The notes: generated by a model from the letters alone, not told the origin. A stretch of 64,000 bases of DNA from Paraburkholderia acidisoli (GCF_009789675.1 NZ_CP046913.1:2728001-2792000), one strand, 5' to 3'; counted from the stretch's first letter, positions 9,004-21,935 are shown. Translations and numbers: made by a program.

Positions 9004-9435
9004 TCATTCAGCGGCGAGCCACTCCAGCACGGGAATCGTCGCGGGCAGCAGGGGCTCGACCGTCGCCGGCAGCGATTGCCAGACAAACGCCTGGCCCTCG
9101 CGGCCATGCGGCTCGCCCGTCCATTGCGTGACCTTGCAGAAGTAAAGACGCACGTACGCATGCGGGTAATCGTGCTCCAGCGTGTGCCAGCGATGGCACG
9201 CCGTCACGTCGACACCCAGTTCCTCGTGCAACTCGCGCGCGAGCGCGGCCTCGACCGTCTCGCCCTGCTCCAGCTTGCCGCCGGGGAATTCCCAGTAGCC
9301 CGCGTAGGGCTTGCCTTCGGGGCGCTGCGCGAGCAGATAGCGGCCGTCGGGCTGGACGAGCACGCCCACCGCGACTTCCGTGACCGGGCGCGCGCCCGCG
9401 TTCGCGCTGGCATTGGCGTTGGCTTGATCGCTCAT
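9004..9435 (-). CDS. mutT: Nudix hydrolase, MutT-type (8-oxo-dGTP diphosphatase)
   Basis: 143 residues from ATG at 9435; a much longer open frame upstream belongs to the overlapping ATPase region and is not used. The Nudix box is complete at residues 53-75 (G53, E59, R67, E68, E71, E72, G74), ending REL-x-EELGV. The N-terminus MSDQANANASANAGARPV is a low-complexity Ala/Asn lead not typical of MutT cores. MutT enzymes remove oxidised dGTP from the nucleotide pool. The product starts 5 bases after the DUF815 ATPase gene ends, so they are likely co-transcribed. Confidence 0.88.
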   Translation of the reverse strand: MSDQANANASANAGARPVTEVAVGVLVQPDGRYLLAQRPEGKPYAGYWEFPGGKLEQGETVEAALARELHEELGVDVTACHRWHTLEHDYPHAYVRLYFCKVTQWTGEPHGREGQAFVWQSLPATVEPLLPATIPVLEWLAAE

Positions 9436-9440
9436 GCCGC

Positions 9441-10313
9441 TCACGCCTCTTGCGCTTTCTTGCCCGACCAGTCGCGTGCGAACTGCCACGCCACGCGGCC
9501 CGAACGCGAACCGCGCTCCAGCGCCCAGACGAGCGCGTCGCCGCGCGCCGCTTCGACTTCGGCATCGCTCACGCCGAAGTGCCGCAGCCAGTGGCCGACG
9601 ATCGTCAGGTAATCGTCCTGCTTGAACGGGTAGAAGCTCACCCACAGGCCGAAACGTTCGGAGAGCGAAATCTTCTCTTCGACCACTTCGCCCGGATGAA
9701 TCTCGCCGTCGGACGTGTGCTTGTACGACTCGTTGTCGCTCATGTACTCGGGCAGCAGATGGCGGCGGTTCGAGGTCGCGTAGATCAGCACGTTGTCCGA
9801 TTGCGCGGCCACCGAGCCGTCGAGCGCCACCTTGAGCGCCTTGTAGCCCGACTCGCCGTCTTCGAACGAGAGGTCGTCGCAGAACACCACGAAGCGCTCG
9901 GGGCGCGTGGAGATCAGATCGACGATGTCGCCGAGATCGTGCAGATCGTCCTTGTCGACTTCGATCAGGCGCAGGCCGTCTTTCGAATACGCGTTCAGGC
10001 ACGCCTTGATCAGCGACGACTTGCCCGTGCCGCGCGCGCCCGTGAGCAGCACGTTGTTGGCGGGCTTGCCGTGCACGAATTGACGCGTGTTGCGGTCGAT
10101 CAGATCCTTCTGGCGATCGATGTTCTGCAGGTCGTCGAGCGAAATGTCGGAGATCGCCGGTACCGGCTGCAGATAACCGCGCCCCTGGCGCTTGCGCCAG
10201 CGGAACGCCACCGCCGCATTCCAGTCGACGTCGGGCGCGGCCGGCGGCAACACGGCTTCGAGGCGGCCGAGCAACGCTTCGGCGCGGGTCAAAAACTGTT
10301 CGAGCTTATCCAT
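9441..10313 (-). CDS. DUF815 family AAA-type ATPase
   Basis: 290 residues. The Walker A motif GARGTGKSS is at 92-100, with a Walker B-like segment FVVFCDDLSFED and the sensor-like IYATSNRRHL. These match the DUF815 group of P-loop ATPases, found across proteobacteria but poorly characterised. It looks cytosolic, with no signal or membrane helix. It lies between argJ and the Nudix gene on the same strand, a common arrangement in this group. The ATPase fold is clear; the biological role is unknown. Confidence 0.88.
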   Translation of the reverse strand: MDKLEQFLTRAEALLGRLEAVLPPAAPDVDWNAAVAFRWRKRQGRGYLQPVPAISDISLDDLQNIDRQKDLIDRNTRQFVHGKPANNVLLTGARGTGKSSLIKACLNAYSKDGLRLIEVDKDDLHDLGDIVDLISTRPERFVVFCDDLSFEDGESGYKALKVALDGSVAAQSDNVLIYATSNRRHLLPEYMSDNESYKHTSDGEIHPGEVVEEKISLSERFGLWVSFYPFKQDDYLTIVGHWLRHFGVSDAEVEAARGDALVWALERGSRSGRVAWQFARDWSGKKAQEA

Positions 10314-10352
10314 GTCGATGAAGTTACGAGCTGCGAAATTGACGAGCCGGAT

Positions 10353-11594
10353 TTACGAACGGTAATCGGCGTTGATGCTCACGTAGTCGTGCGAGAGATC
10401 GCAGGTCCAGACGGTCGCCTGCGCGTCGCCGCGGCCGAGCAGCACGCGAATGGTGATCTCGCTCTGCTTCATGACGCGCTGGCCGTCTTCCTCGCGGTAG
10501 TCGGGATTGCGGCCGCCCGCCTTCGCGACGAGCACGTCGTCGAGATAGAGGTCGATCTTGTCGGTGTCGAGATCCGTCACGCCCGCATAGCCGATAGCGG
10601 CCAGGATGCGGCCGAGGTTGGGGTCCGAGGCGTAGAACGCGGTCTTCACGAGCGGCGAATGGCCGATCGCGTAGGCGATCTGGCGGCACTCGGCCACGTC
10701 CTTGCCGCCTTCCACCTGCACGGTCATGAACTTGGTCGCGCCTTCGCCGTCACGCACGATCAGTTGCGAAAGCTCCTGCGACACGGCCGTGAGCGCGTCG
10801 CGCAGCGCCGCATAGGCGGGCGAGTCCGTCGACGTGATCGCGGGCAGGCTCGACTTGCCCGAGGCGATCAGCATGAACGAGTCGTTGGTCGAGGTATCGC
10901 CGTCGATCGTCACGCAGTTGAACGAGCGGTCCGCCACGTACTTCACGAGTTCGTCGAGGACCGGTTGCGCCACGTTCGCGTCGAAGGCGAGGAAGCCGAG
11001 CATCGTCGCCATGTTCGGCTTGATCATGCCCGCACCCTTGCTGATGCCCGTGAACGTGATCGTATGGCCGTCGATCTCGACCTGACGCGACACGGCCTTC
11101 GGCAGCGTGTCCGTCGTCATGATGGCTTGCGCCGCGTCGTACCAGTTGGCGGCCTTGCGATTCTCGAGCGCGGCGGGCAGGCCGGCCTTCAGGCGGTCCA
11201 CCGGCAGCGGTTCGAGAATCACGCCCGTCGAGAACGGCAGCACTTGCGCGGGTTCGAGGTTCAGCAGGCGAGCGAGTTCGTCGCAGGTGGCGCGCGCATT
11301 CGCGAGACCCGGCTCGCCCGTGCCCGCGTTCGCGTTGCCCGTGTTCACCACGAGCGCGCGAATGGCCTTGCCGCCCGCGCGCACCGCCGCGAGATGTTCG
11401 CGGCAAACCGTGACCGGCGCGGCGCAAAAGCGGTTGAGCGTGAACACGCCCGCGACGCTCGCGCCTTCGTCGACGGAAATCACGAGCACGTCCTTGCGGT
11501 TCGGCTTGCGGATATTGGCCTCGGCCCAGCCGAGCGTCACGCCGGCGACCGGATGGAGTTGTGCGGGATCGATCGAGGGGAAATTGACAGCCAT
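10353..11594 (-). CDS. argJ: Bifunctional ornithine acetyltransferase / N-acetylglutamate synthase
   Basis: 413 residues. ArgJ moves the acetyl group from N-acetylornithine to glutamate in the cyclic arginine pathway; some also use acetyl-CoA. The autoprocessing site is visible in [16 protein letters not shown]: the precursor is expected to be cut between A196 and T197, the threonine becoming the nucleophile of the beta chain. The oxyanion-type segment [11 protein letters not shown] lies near 84-93. ArgJ often precludes a need for a separate ArgA; whether this one is mono- or bifunctional cannot be read from the sequence. Confidence 0.95.
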   Translation of the reverse strand: MAVNFPSIDPAQLHPVAGVTLGWAEANIRKPNRKDVLVISVDEGASVAGVFTLNRFCAAPVTVCREHLAAVRAGGKAIRALVVNTGNANAGTGEPGLANARATCDELARLLNLEPAQVLPFSTGVILEPLPVDRLKAGLPAALENRKAANWYDAAQAIMTTDTLPKAVSRQVEIDGHTITFTGISKGAGMIKPNMATMLGFLAFDANVAQPVLDELVKYVADRSFNCVTIDGDTSTNDSFMLIASGKSSLPAITSTDSPAYAALRDALTAVSQELSQLIVRDGEGATKFMTVQVEGGKDVAECRQIAYAIGHSPLVKTAFYASDPNLGRILAAIGYAGVTDLDTDKIDLYLDDVLVAKAGGRNPDYREEDGQRVMKQSEITIRVLLGRGDAQATVWTCDLSHDYVSINADYRS

Positions 11595-11615
11595 GGTGGC
11601 GACCTGTCGAAAAGG

Positions 11616-11652
11616 CGATGCCGGCTGAGGCGCTCAGGCCTCACCGGCATCG
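11616..11652 (-). promoter_or_regulatory. Strong hairpin in the argJ leader
   Basis: Arms CGATGCCGG (616-624) and CCGGCATCG (644-652), offset within 11,600, continue inwards through a bulge to TGAGG/CCTCA, giving about 14 base pairs. On the minus strand it is followed by CCTTTTC and then the argJ ATG about 22 bases on. It could be a weak terminator/attenuator or a leader structure of argJ. Confidence 0.5.
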
Positions 11653-11662
11653 GGATTCAAAA

Positions 11663-11689
11663 CGCAAGGCCCGCCGCGAGGAGCGGGCC
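11663..11689 (-). terminator. Probable secA terminator
   Basis: Arms GGCCCGC (11668-11674) and GCGGGCC (11683-11689) around an eight-base loop; on the minus strand they are followed by TTGCGTTTT. It lies about 100 bases after the secA stop. Confidence 0.6.
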
Positions 11690-11792
11690 ACCGGAATCTA
11701 CGGATCTACGCTGCTTGAGTGGCAAACGTATTTCAGGCGGCGTGGCCAGTCAGCCCGCGCCGCCCGTCAAACGAGCAGGCGAATCTCGCGGA

Positions 11793-14591
<2,799 letters not shown>

Positions 14592-14978
14592 CGGATCGGT
14601 GTCTGCGTCGCGGCTTCGGCCGGGATTCCTGCGCGCGCTGGGTGCTGGACACAACAACGCTGCGCCGCGCACCCGGATCGGAAGAACCTCGGCAGCTTTA
14701 GCCCAAAATAGTGGATTCGAATCAGGCATTTTAGCACGCGCCCTCTCCGTCGCCTGTGTCAGCGGGAAGTCGCCCCGCGAGACGTGGATTGCGTGCCGGA
14801 TGCCCGCGCGGACGCCTTCCCGCCATGCGGCAATGGGTCGCGTGTGGAGTGCCCGCGACCCTGGCCGAACGGCCAAAAGGCGCGTTCTTACCCGATGCGC
14901 AAGCTACAATGACAGCACCCTTCGCCCCGCCATGCCTGAACCGCGGGCGTCGCCTGTACTTACGCATCCCTCCGGAAC
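14592..14978. other. Divergent secA/dciA intergenic region
   Basis: 387 bases without a credible gene; presumed to hold promoters for both flanking genes. A TACAAT hexamer at 14905-14910 faces dciA and a TAAAAT at 14728-14733 faces secA. Neither has a convincing -35 partner. Confidence 0.4.
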
Positions 14979-15440
14979 ATGAGCCGTTTCTCGCCGTTTT
15001 CAAGGTCGCGCGCACCGCAGCTGCTCACCGAAGTCCTGAGCCGCACGGACGCGTTCGCGCCGCTGCGCGCGGGTGTCGAGCAGATGTCGGCGATACGGCG
15101 CGACCTGGACGCGCTCCTGCCCGACTATCTCGCGGCCAGCATCGAACCAGGCTTCATCAAAGACGGCAAACTAGCGCTGTTCGCCGCGCACAACGCACTT
15201 GCGGCGCGCTTGCGGCACCTCGAGCCGCGCCTCGTGGCCGATCTGCAGGCGCGCGGCTGGGCGCTCGACGGCGTGCGCATTCGCGTACGCCCGCAGGCCG
15301 TCAAAGATCCCGTGCCGCCCAAACAGGCGCGCATGACGCCGGTGGGCGCCGCGGCGCTGCAAGCGCTCAGCGAGCATCTGGAACCTTCGCCGTTGCAGGC
15401 CGCGCTCGCGAAGATGGCGGCGCGTCATACGAAACGCTAA
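14979..15440 (+). CDS. dciA: DciA-like DUF721 protein
   Basis: 153 residues of the DUF721 family. The conserved core is the beta-rich segment FIKDGKLALFAAHNALAARLRHLEPRLVADLQARGWALDGVRIRVRP (positions about 50-95). DciA proteins load or assist the replicative helicase DnaB in bacteria lacking DnaC. The assignment rests on family resemblance and on the usual position next to secA and lpxC. The protein is basic and looks cytosolic. It converges on lpxC with a shared terminator. Confidence 0.75.
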   Translation: MSRFSPFSRSRAPQLLTEVLSRTDAFAPLRAGVEQMSAIRRDLDALLPDYLAASIEPGFIKDGKLALFAAHNALAARLRHLEPRLVADLQARGWALDGVRIRVRPQAVKDPVPPKQARMTPVGAAALQALSEHLEPSPLQAALAKMAARHTKR

Positions 15441-15489
15441 ATCGGCGCTAAATCGCGTCCCGCACTAGCGTTCGCGACGGCACCAAAAG

Positions 15490-15517
15490 AAAAAGGGCGA
15501 CATGTGTCGCCCTTTTT
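15490..15517. terminator. Bidirectional terminator between dciA and lpxC
   Basis: A 13-bp perfect stem: AAAAAGGGCGACA (15490-15502) and TGTCGCCCTTTTT (15505-15517). The A- and T-runs at each side let it serve both convergent genes. Confidence 0.88.
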
Positions 15518-15537
15518 GCGTGGTTGGCTTCGGCCGG

Positions 15538-16455
15538 TCAGGCAAACGCCGTTTGCGCTTCGTAGCCAAAACCGCGCGGCGCCTTCTGCGTGTCGTCGAA
15601 CGTGACGATCTCGTAGGCGTCCTCGTGCGCGAGCAATTCGCGCAGCAGCGCGTTGTTCAGACCGTGGCCCGACTTGTAGGCGTCGTACGACGCCAGCAGC
15701 GGATGGCCGATCACATAGAGATCGCCGATCGCGTCGAGCATCTTGTGCTTCACGAACTCGTCGTCGTAACGCAGTCCGTCGTTGTTGAGGATGCGGTACT
15801 CGTCGAGCACGATCGCATTGTCCATGCTGCCGCCGCGCGCCAGACCCAGTTCGCGCATCATCTCGACTTCATGCGCGAAGCCGAAGGTGCGCGCACGGGC
15901 GATTTCCCGCACGTACGACGTGTTGGCGAAATCCACTTCGAGCGCCTGGCCGGTTTTATCCACGGCCGGATGACGGAAGTCGATGGTGAACTTGAGCTTG
16001 AAGCCGAAATACGGCTCGAGACGCGCGAACTTGTCGCCGTCGCGAATCTCGACCGGCTTCGTCACCTTGATGAACTTCTTGGGCGCGTTCTGTTCTTCGA
16101 TACCCGCCGACTGGATCAGGAACACGAACGACGAGGCGCTGCCGTCCATGATCGGAATTTCTTCGGCGGTGACATCGACATAAAGGTTATCGATACCGAG
16201 GCCCGCGCAGGCGGACATCAGATGCTCGACCGTCGAGACGCGCGCGCCGTCCTTCTGCAGCACGGACGCGAGGCGGGTGTCGCCAATCGCCATGGCCGAG
16301 GCAGGAATGTCCACCGGCGTCGGCAAATCCACGCGCGAGAACACGATGCCCGTGTTCGGCGCCGCCGGACGGAGCGTGAGGTCGACTTTACGGCCGGAAT
16401 GCAGGCCGATGCCGACTGTCTTCACGATCGATTTGATGGTTCGCTGCTTCAACAT
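15538..16455 (-). CDS. lpxC: UDP-3-O-acyl-N-acetylglucosamine deacetylase LpxC
   Basis: 305 residues. LpxC is the zinc enzyme for the first committed step of lipid A synthesis. N-terminus [24 protein letters not shown] is typical. Zinc and catalytic motifs seen are [27 protein letters not shown] and KSGHGLNN. It lies downstream of the division cluster on the same strand, as in many proteobacteria, although here a peroxiredoxin gene intervenes between ftsZ and lpxC. A minus-strand TATACT (16508-16513) about 53 bases upstream could be its own -10 box. Confidence 0.97.
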   Translation of the reverse strand: MLKQRTIKSIVKTVGIGLHSGRKVDLTLRPAAPNTGIVFSRVDLPTPVDIPASAMAIGDTRLASVLQKDGARVSTVEHLMSACAGLGIDNLYVDVTAEEIPIMDGSASSFVFLIQSAGIEEQNAPKKFIKVTKPVEIRDGDKFARLEPYFGFKLKFTIDFRHPAVDKTGQALEVDFANTSYVREIARARTFGFAHEVEMMRELGLARGGSMDNAIVLDEYRILNNDGLRYDDEFVKHKMLDAIGDLYVIGHPLLASYDAYKSGHGLNNALLRELLAHEDAYEIVTFDDTQKAPRGFGYEAQTAFA

Positions 16456-16723
16456 AATTTTCTACTCATTGAAAATCCCAATCGGGACTTTTTAATTCAT
16501 AGGGCGAAGTATACTCCAGTTGCAGCAAGTCCGTCGTCCTCCTGGGCGTGACAAACTGTTTCCCGGCGCACATCAAACGGGAATGGAGGACGGGCCGACG
16601 CCCGAAACGGAGGCGTTTCCGGACATCGGCCCGCGGAACTCGCGTAATTGCCTGTCACATTTGCGCCGCGAATGCGCGTTGCTTAACGACAACGTCGTGC
16701 GGCAACGCAGCGTCCGGGCGCGC

Positions 16724-17233
16724 TCATGCGCCGGTCAACGAGGCAAGTATGCTCGCGGCATCGCTCACTTCGAATTTGCCGGGTGCTTCGACGTGCAGCG
16801 TCTTGACCACGCCGTCGTCGAGCACCATCGCGTAGCGCAGGGAACGGATTCCCATGCCGCGCGCCGACAAATCCTGCTCCAGCCCGAGTGCGCGAGTCAA
16901 TGCAGCGCTGCCGTCGGCCATCATGCGTACCTTGCCCGAGGTACCCTGATCGCGGCCCCACGCGCCCATCACGAACGCGTCGTTGACGGACACACACCAG
17001 ACTTCGTCGACACCGGCCGCGCGCAATGCGTCGGCATGTTCGATGTAGCCCGGCACATGCTTTGCGGAGCACGTGGGCGTGAACGCACCCGGCAATCCAA
17101 AGATCACCACGCGCTTACCCGCGGCTTCCTTACGTGCTTCGAAGCTGTTGGGGCCCAGTGTGCAGCCCTCGCGCTCGTCTTCGACGAACTCGAAGAGGGT
17201 CGCGTCCGGCAGCGTATCGCCTTGCTTGATCAT
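16724..17233 (-). CDS. Peroxiredoxin (Prx5/AhpC-TSA type)
   Basis: 169 residues. Reduces peroxides using a peroxidatic cysteine. The active-site motif PGAFTPTC places this at C55, preceded by the conserved P48 and T52. The sequence GLPGAFTPTCSAKHVPGYIE is characteristic of the Prx5 group, which may use glutaredoxin or thioredoxin; no glutaredoxin domain is fused. Located between ftsZ and lpxC, it is separated by about 310 bases from ftsZ. The 268-base gap towards lpxC has no gene. Confidence 0.9.
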   Translation of the reverse strand: MIKQGDTLPDATLFEFVEDEREGCTLGPNSFEARKEAAGKRVVIFGLPGAFTPTCSAKHVPGYIEHADALRAAGVDEVWCVSVNDAFVMGAWGRDQGTSGKVRMMADGSAALTRALGLEQDLSARGMGIRSLRYAMVLDDGVVKTLHVEAPGKFEVSDAASILASLTGA

Positions 17234-17544
17234 GACTCGTCCTTCGCAACGATGTGCGAGCGGTTATAGCGGTTCAGGCGGATGCCGTCTGTGCGCGCGC
17301 CATCACGCCGCAACGGTGGGCAACGATGTTCATCAAGGATAGGCAGATTCGCCAGGCGACACCGCGCCCATTCCGCTTGCGCACGACACCGCGCGCGTCG
17401 CGGACAACCGTCCCTGCCGCGCATCCTCGCCGATGCGGCCTTGCTGGTCTTGCTCGCCTTCATTGCGACGCCTCGCGCGCGGTCATGCCGCGGAGGGGCG
17501 CAAACCCACTTGCGCCGCGCCGCAGACAGACCCGCTCGACGACC
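17234..17544. other. Gap between ftsZ and the peroxiredoxin gene
   Basis: 311 bases. A 77-codon minus-strand frame (17230-17463) exists but is rich in Arg/Cys and overlaps the peroxiredoxin start without a supporting motif, so I do not call it. No clear terminator or promoter could be assigned. Confidence 0.4.
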
Positions 17545-18732
17545 TTAGTCCGCCTGCTTGCGCAGGAACGCCGGGATGTCGTACGTGTCGACGCCCTTTT
17601 CCTGCAGCGCCTGCACATGCGAAGCCGCGGTGTCGCGCGACGTGCGCCAGACGGCCGGCGTGTCGAGCGCGCCGTAGTCGGCCGTGTTGCCTTGCGGCGC
17701 GTAGGTTTGCGGTTGCGGGATCGGATGGTTGTCCGTGCCCGTGCGCAGCAGTTGCATCGGCGCGGCTTGCTGCTTCTTCGCAGCGCGGCCCAGACCCGTT
17801 GCCACCACCGTCACGCGCAGCGCGTCGCCCATCGCGTCGTCGTACACGGCACCGAAGATCACCGTGGCGTCTTCCGCCGCGTAGCTCTTGATGGTGTTCA
17901 TGACTTCACGCGTTTCCGACAGACGCAGCGAACGGCTCGACGTGATGTTGACCAGCACGCCGCGCGCGCCCGACAGATCGACGCCTTCGAGCAGCGGGCT
18001 CGCCACGGCTTGTTCCGCCGCGAGACGCGCGCGATCGACGCCGGCCACCGTGGCCGTGCCCATCATGGCCTTGCCCTGCTCGCCCATCACCGTCTTCACG
18101 TCTTCGAAGTCGACGTTGACCAGACCGTCGACGTTGATGATTTCCGCGATGCCTGCGACTGCATTGTTGAGAACGTCGTCCGCGCACTGGAAGCACTTGT
18201 CCATCTCGGCGTCATCGCCCATCACGTCGAACAGCTTGTCGTTCAGGACGACGATCAGCGAGTCGACGTGATCCTCCAGTTGCTGCGAGCCGGCTTCCGC
18301 AACGCGCATGCGCTTGCCGCCTTCGAACTCGAACGGCTTGCTCACCACACCCACGGTGAGAATGCCCATTTCCTTGGCGATCTGCGCGACGACCGGGGCT
18401 GCGCCCGTGCCGGTGCCGCCGCCCATACCCGCGGTGATGAACACCATGTGCGCGCCGCGCAGCGAGTCGGCGATACGCTCGCGGGCTTCTTCCGCTGCCG
18501 CGCGGCCCATTTCCGGCTTGGCGCCAGCGCCCAGACCCGTGTTGCCGAGCTGGATCACGGCCGATGCACGCGAGCGCGACAGCGCCTGGGCGTCCGTGTT
18601 CATCACGATGAAGTCGACGCCTTGCACGCCGCGGCTGATCATATGCTGCACGGCATTGCCGCCAGCACCACCCACGCCCACCACCTTGATGATGGTGCCG
18701 TTGGTTTCCGTTTCCAGCATCTGGAATTCCAT
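17545..18732 (-). CDS. ftsZ: Cell division GTPase FtsZ
   Basis: 395 residues. Tubulin-like GTPase that polymerises into the division ring. The nucleotide motif GGGTGTG is at 104-110. The N-terminal glycine-rich VVGVGGAGGNAVQHM and the C-terminal tail DTYDIPAFLRKQAD, the binding site for FtsA, ZipA and ZapD, are intact. A Gln/Pro-rich linker precedes the tail. Last gene of the division cluster; the 173-base gap after ftsA may hold an additional promoter, which I could not pin down. Confidence 0.98.
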   Translation of the reverse strand: MEFQMLETETNGTIIKVVGVGGAGGNAVQHMISRGVQGVDFIVMNTDAQALSRSRASAVIQLGNTGLGAGAKPEMGRAAAEEARERIADSLRGAHMVFITAGMGGGTGTGAAPVVAQIAKEMGILTVGVVSKPFEFEGGKRMRVAEAGSQQLEDHVDSLIVVLNDKLFDVMGDDAEMDKCFQCADDVLNNAVAGIAEIINVDGLVNVDFEDVKTVMGEQGKAMMGTATVAGVDRARLAAEQAVASPLLEGVDLSGARGVLVNITSSRSLRLSETREVMNTIKSYAAEDATVIFGAVYDDAMGDALRVTVVATGLGRAAKKQQAAPMQLLRTGTDNHPIPQPQTYAPQGNTADYGALDTPAVWRTSRDTAASHVQALQEKGVDTYDIPAFLRKQAD

Positions 18733-18905
18733 GTTGCCTCCGTCAAGAAAAAGATTTCCGCACCTCGGCCGTTATCCGGTGAGCGATCGGGCAACCGCTC
18801 TCCGCGCGCCAGCCGCCGGCACCAGCGCGATTTTCACTACCTGTACTGCGCCATTCCTGCTACGACCAACCCGGCTTTGGGCCGGAAGTTCGGTCAAAAG
18901 TTGCG

Positions 18906-20138
18906 TCAGAAGTTGCCGAGAAACCAGTCTTTCATGCGCGTGAACACCTGCCCCATCGAGCCCGACTGCACCGCGACCTTGCGGCCGCGCATGCGTTGCG
19001 AGCGTCCTTCGACGAGCAGACCCATGGCCGTGGAGTAGCGCGGATTGCGCACGACATCGGCGAGACCGCCCGCATATTCCGGCACGCCGATCCGCACGGG
19101 CTTGAGGAAGATGTCCTCGCCCAGCTCGACCATGCCCGGCATCATCGCGGCGCCGCCCGTCAGCACGACGCCCGAGCTCAGCAGCTCTTCGTAACCGGAC
19201 TCGCGCACGACCTGCTGCACGAGCGAAAACAGTTCTTCCACGCGCGGCTCGATCACGGCCGCCAGCGCCTGGCGCGACAGCGTGCGCGGACCGCGCTCGC
19301 CCAGCCCCGGCACTTCGATCATTTCGTCCGGGTCGGCGAGCGCCTGCTTCGCGATGCCGTAGCTCACCTTGATGTCTTCGGCGTCGGGCGTGGGCGTGCG
19401 CAACGCCATGGCGATGTCGCTCGTGACCTGGTCGCCCGCGATCGGAATCACGGCCGTATGACGGATCGCGCCTTCGCTGAAGATCGCGATGTCGGTCGTG
19501 CCGCCGCCGACGTCGACGAGCACCACGCCCAGTTCCTTTTCGTCCTCGGTCAGCACCGCCAGCGACGAAGCGAGCGGTTGCAGAATGAGGTCGTTCACTT
19601 CGAGGCCGCAGCGGCGCACGCACTTCACGATGTTCTGCGCCGCGCTCACCGCGCCCGTGACGATATGCACCTTCACTTCGAGGCGGATGCCGCTCATGCC
19701 GATCGGCTCGCGCACGTCTTCCTGGCCGTCGATGATGAATTCCTGCGTGAGGATATGCAGCACCTGCTGGTCGGTCGGGATGTTGATCGCCTTCGCCGTT
19801 TCGATCACGCGCGCGACATCGGCCTGCGTGACTTCCTTCTCCTTGATGGCGACCATGCCGCTCGAGTTGAAGCTGCGGATATGGCTGCCGGCGATGCCCG
19901 TGAACACGTTAGTGATCTTGCAGTCGGCCATGAGTTCCGCTTCTTCGAGCGCTCGCTGGATCGACTGCACCGTGGCCTCGATGTTCACCACCACGCCCTT
20001 CTTGAGACCTTTCGATTCGCTCTGGCCGAGACCGATCACCTCGTAGTGGCCGTCGCCCTTCATTTCGGCGACGACGGCCACCACCTTCGACGTCCCGATG
20101 TCGAGGCTGACCAGCAGATCCTTATAGTCTTTACTCAT
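18906..20138 (-). CDS. ftsA: Cell division protein FtsA
   Basis: 410 residues, actin-like ATPase that tethers FtsZ to the membrane. It starts MSKDYKDLLVSLDIGTSKVVAVVAEM, with the phosphate-1 motif DIGTSK. VLVDVGGGTTDIAIF is the phosphate-2 motif. The C-terminal amphipathic helix is MGQVFTRMKDWFLGNF. It lies 27 bases after ftsQ in the same operon. Confidence 0.98.
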   Translation of the reverse strand: MSKDYKDLLVSLDIGTSKVVAVVAEMKGDGHYEVIGLGQSESKGLKKGVVVNIEATVQSIQRALEEAELMADCKITNVFTGIAGSHIRSFNSSGMVAIKEKEVTQADVARVIETAKAINIPTDQQVLHILTQEFIIDGQEDVREPIGMSGIRLEVKVHIVTGAVSAAQNIVKCVRRCGLEVNDLILQPLASSLAVLTEDEKELGVVLVDVGGGTTDIAIFSEGAIRHTAVIPIAGDQVTSDIAMALRTPTPDAEDIKVSYGIAKQALADPDEMIEVPGLGERGPRTLSRQALAAVIEPRVEELFSLVQQVVRESGYEELLSSGVVLTGGAAMMPGMVELGEDIFLKPVRIGVPEYAGGLADVVRNPRYSTAMGLLVEGRSQRMRGRKVAVQSGSMGQVFTRMKDWFLGNF

Positions 20139-20165
20139 ATCGTGCTCGTTGCGTGTGATGTGCTG

Positions 20166-20921
20166 TTACTTCTTGCCCGGACCCGGCGTGTCGCTGATGA
20201 AGCGCATGCCGGCCGCCCGCAGGGCAAACCCGTTTGGATAGCGCAAGTCCGCGTATTCGATGTCTTTGCCCCACCGCTGCGTGACCGCCGGCCATGCCGC
20301 GATGAGACGATGCGAGCGCTCGCCGAGCGTGTCGGCGTTGCGTTCGCGGCCCAGCTCCAGCTGCATGCCGTTCGAGAGCTTCACCGTCCACGCGTAGCGC
20401 GGCGACAGCGTCACTTCGTCCGGCGTGAGCCCGAGCGGGGCGAACCACTTCTCGAAGTCGTGATACCGCGCGACGACTTCCTTCGCCGTACCGTCCGGGC
20501 CGTCGAACGCGGGCAGTTCCTCGTCCAGCTCGCCCTGGTTCGCCGTGAACAACTCGCCGTCGGTGCTCACGAGCTGGTCGCTGCCCCACGTGCCGAGCGG
20601 CTTGTACTCCTCGAGCGACACCGCGAGCGCATTCGGCCATACGCGTCGCACGCTCGCGTGACGCACCCACGGCATCTGCTCGAACGCCGCGCGCGCCGTG
20701 TCGAGATCGACGGTGAAAAAGTTGCCCTTCAGCCGCCCCACCACGCTCGCGCGCACCGTGGGCGAATTGATGTGCTCGGTGTCGCCTTCGATGCGGATTT
20801 CGCGCAGCGCGAAATTCGGCCGCTGCACGAGCCAGTAACAGCCGGCCGCCAGCAGCGCGAGCACGAGCAGCGTGTGCAACGCGTTGGCGGCAAGGTTGAG
20901 CTGGCGTACGTTATTCCACAT
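20166..20921 (-). CDS. ftsQ: Cell division protein FtsQ
   Basis: 251 residues. Bitopic inner-membrane protein of the FtsQLB complex. A short cytoplasmic N-terminus is followed by a membrane helix (about 13-32, LHTLLVLALLAAGCYWLV). A POTRA domain follows, beginning FALREIRIEGDTEHINSPTV, and then a beta domain. Lies between ddlB and ftsA, the standard position. Confidence 0.95.
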   Translation of the reverse strand: MWNNVRQLNLAANALHTLLVLALLAAGCYWLVQRPNFALREIRIEGDTEHINSPTVRASVVGRLKGNFFTVDLDTARAAFEQMPWVRHASVRRVWPNALAVSLEEYKPLGTWGSDQLVSTDGELFTANQGELDEELPAFDGPDGTAKEVVARYHDFEKWFAPLGLTPDEVTLSPRYAWTVKLSNGMQLELGRERNADTLGERSHRLIAAWPAVTQRWGKDIEYADLRYPNGFALRAAGMRFISDTPGPGKK

Positions 20922-20987
20922 GTCGAGACGGCACGTTGTCGATCAATTGGTCAGGCTTAAAAACGGTTTCAGGCAGATTCAGCGAAT

Positions 20988-21929
20988 TCAGTCTTGCAGC
21001 GTGAGCGCCAGCACCTTCACCACCAGCTCGCGATACTCGATGCCCACCGCGCGCGCGGCCTTCGGCGGCAGCGAGTGGTCGGTCATGCCGGGCGCCGTGT
21101 TCACTTCGAGGAAGTACGCGTTGCCCGCGCCGTCCATCATGAAGTCGGCGCGGCCCCAGTCGGTGCAGCCGAGCACGTCGAACGCGCGGCGCGCGAGCTT
21201 CTTCAGCTCCGCTTCCTTTTCCGGCGCCACGCCGCAGGGAATCAGGTACTGCGTGGTGTCGAGAATGTACTTGGCGTCGTAGTCGTAGAACTCGCCTGCC
21301 GGCACGATCTTGATGATCGGCAGATCGAGATCGCCCGCGACGCACGCCGTATATTCGCCGCCACCTTCAATGCTTTTTTCCGCCAGCACGATCTTGTCGA
21401 ACTTCGCGGCTTCTTCCAGCGCCGGCGCGAGGTCCGCTTCCGTCTTCACCTTGATGACCGCGACGCTCGAGCCTTCGCTCGCCGGCTTCACGAACAACGG
21501 CAAGCCGAGCTTCGCGACGATCTGCGGCGCGCGCGCCGCGTAGTCGTCGCCGCGCAGCACGGTCTCGAACGGCGGCGTGGGAATGCCGAGCTGTTGCCAC
21601 ACGAGCTTGCTGCGAAATTTGTCGAGACCGAGCGCCGAACCCAGCACGCCCGTGCCCGTGTAACGAATGCCGTAAAAGTCGAGCGCGCCCTGGATCTGGC
21701 CGTTCTCGCCGTAACCGCCATGCAGCGCGTTGAACACGCGCACGAAGCCTTCTTCCTTGAGCGCGGACAGCGGACGCTCCGAAGGATCGAACGGATGTGC
21801 GTCGATGCCCGCGCTTTGCAGCGCCTGCAGCACGAGCGTGCCCGACTTGAGCGACACTTCGCGCTCCGCGGACACGCCACCGTACAACACGGCAACCTTG
21901 CCGAAATCTTTAGGGTCGATGCTGCTCAT
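20988..21929 (-). CDS. ddlB: D-alanine--D-alanine ligase
   Basis: 313 residues, ATP-grasp ligase making D-Ala-D-Ala for the peptidoglycan stem peptide. Motifs: [17 protein letters not shown] at the N-terminus, [36 protein letters not shown] in the ATP-grasp fold, and the metal site [22 protein letters not shown]. Starts 6 bases after murC ends. Confidence 0.97.
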   Translation of the reverse strand: MSSIDPKDFGKVAVLYGGVSAEREVSLKSGTLVLQALQSAGIDAHPFDPSERPLSALKEEGFVRVFNALHGGYGENGQIQGALDFYGIRYTGTGVLGSALGLDKFRSKLVWQQLGIPTPPFETVLRGDDYAARAPQIVAKLGLPLFVKPASEGSSVAVIKVKTEADLAPALEEAAKFDKIVLAEKSIEGGGEYTACVAGDLDLPIIKIVPAGEFYDYDAKYILDTTQYLIPCGVAPEKEAELKKLARRAFDVLGCTDWGRADFMMDGAGNAYFLEVNTAPGMTDHSLPPKAARAVGIEYRELVVKVLALTLQD

Positions 21930-21935
21930 TTCGCT

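Noticed and set aside
17230..17463. A 77-codon minus-strand frame between ftsZ and the peroxiredoxin gene
   Set aside because: Arg/Ala/Cys-rich, no domain, no good ribosome site, and it overlaps the peroxiredoxin start.
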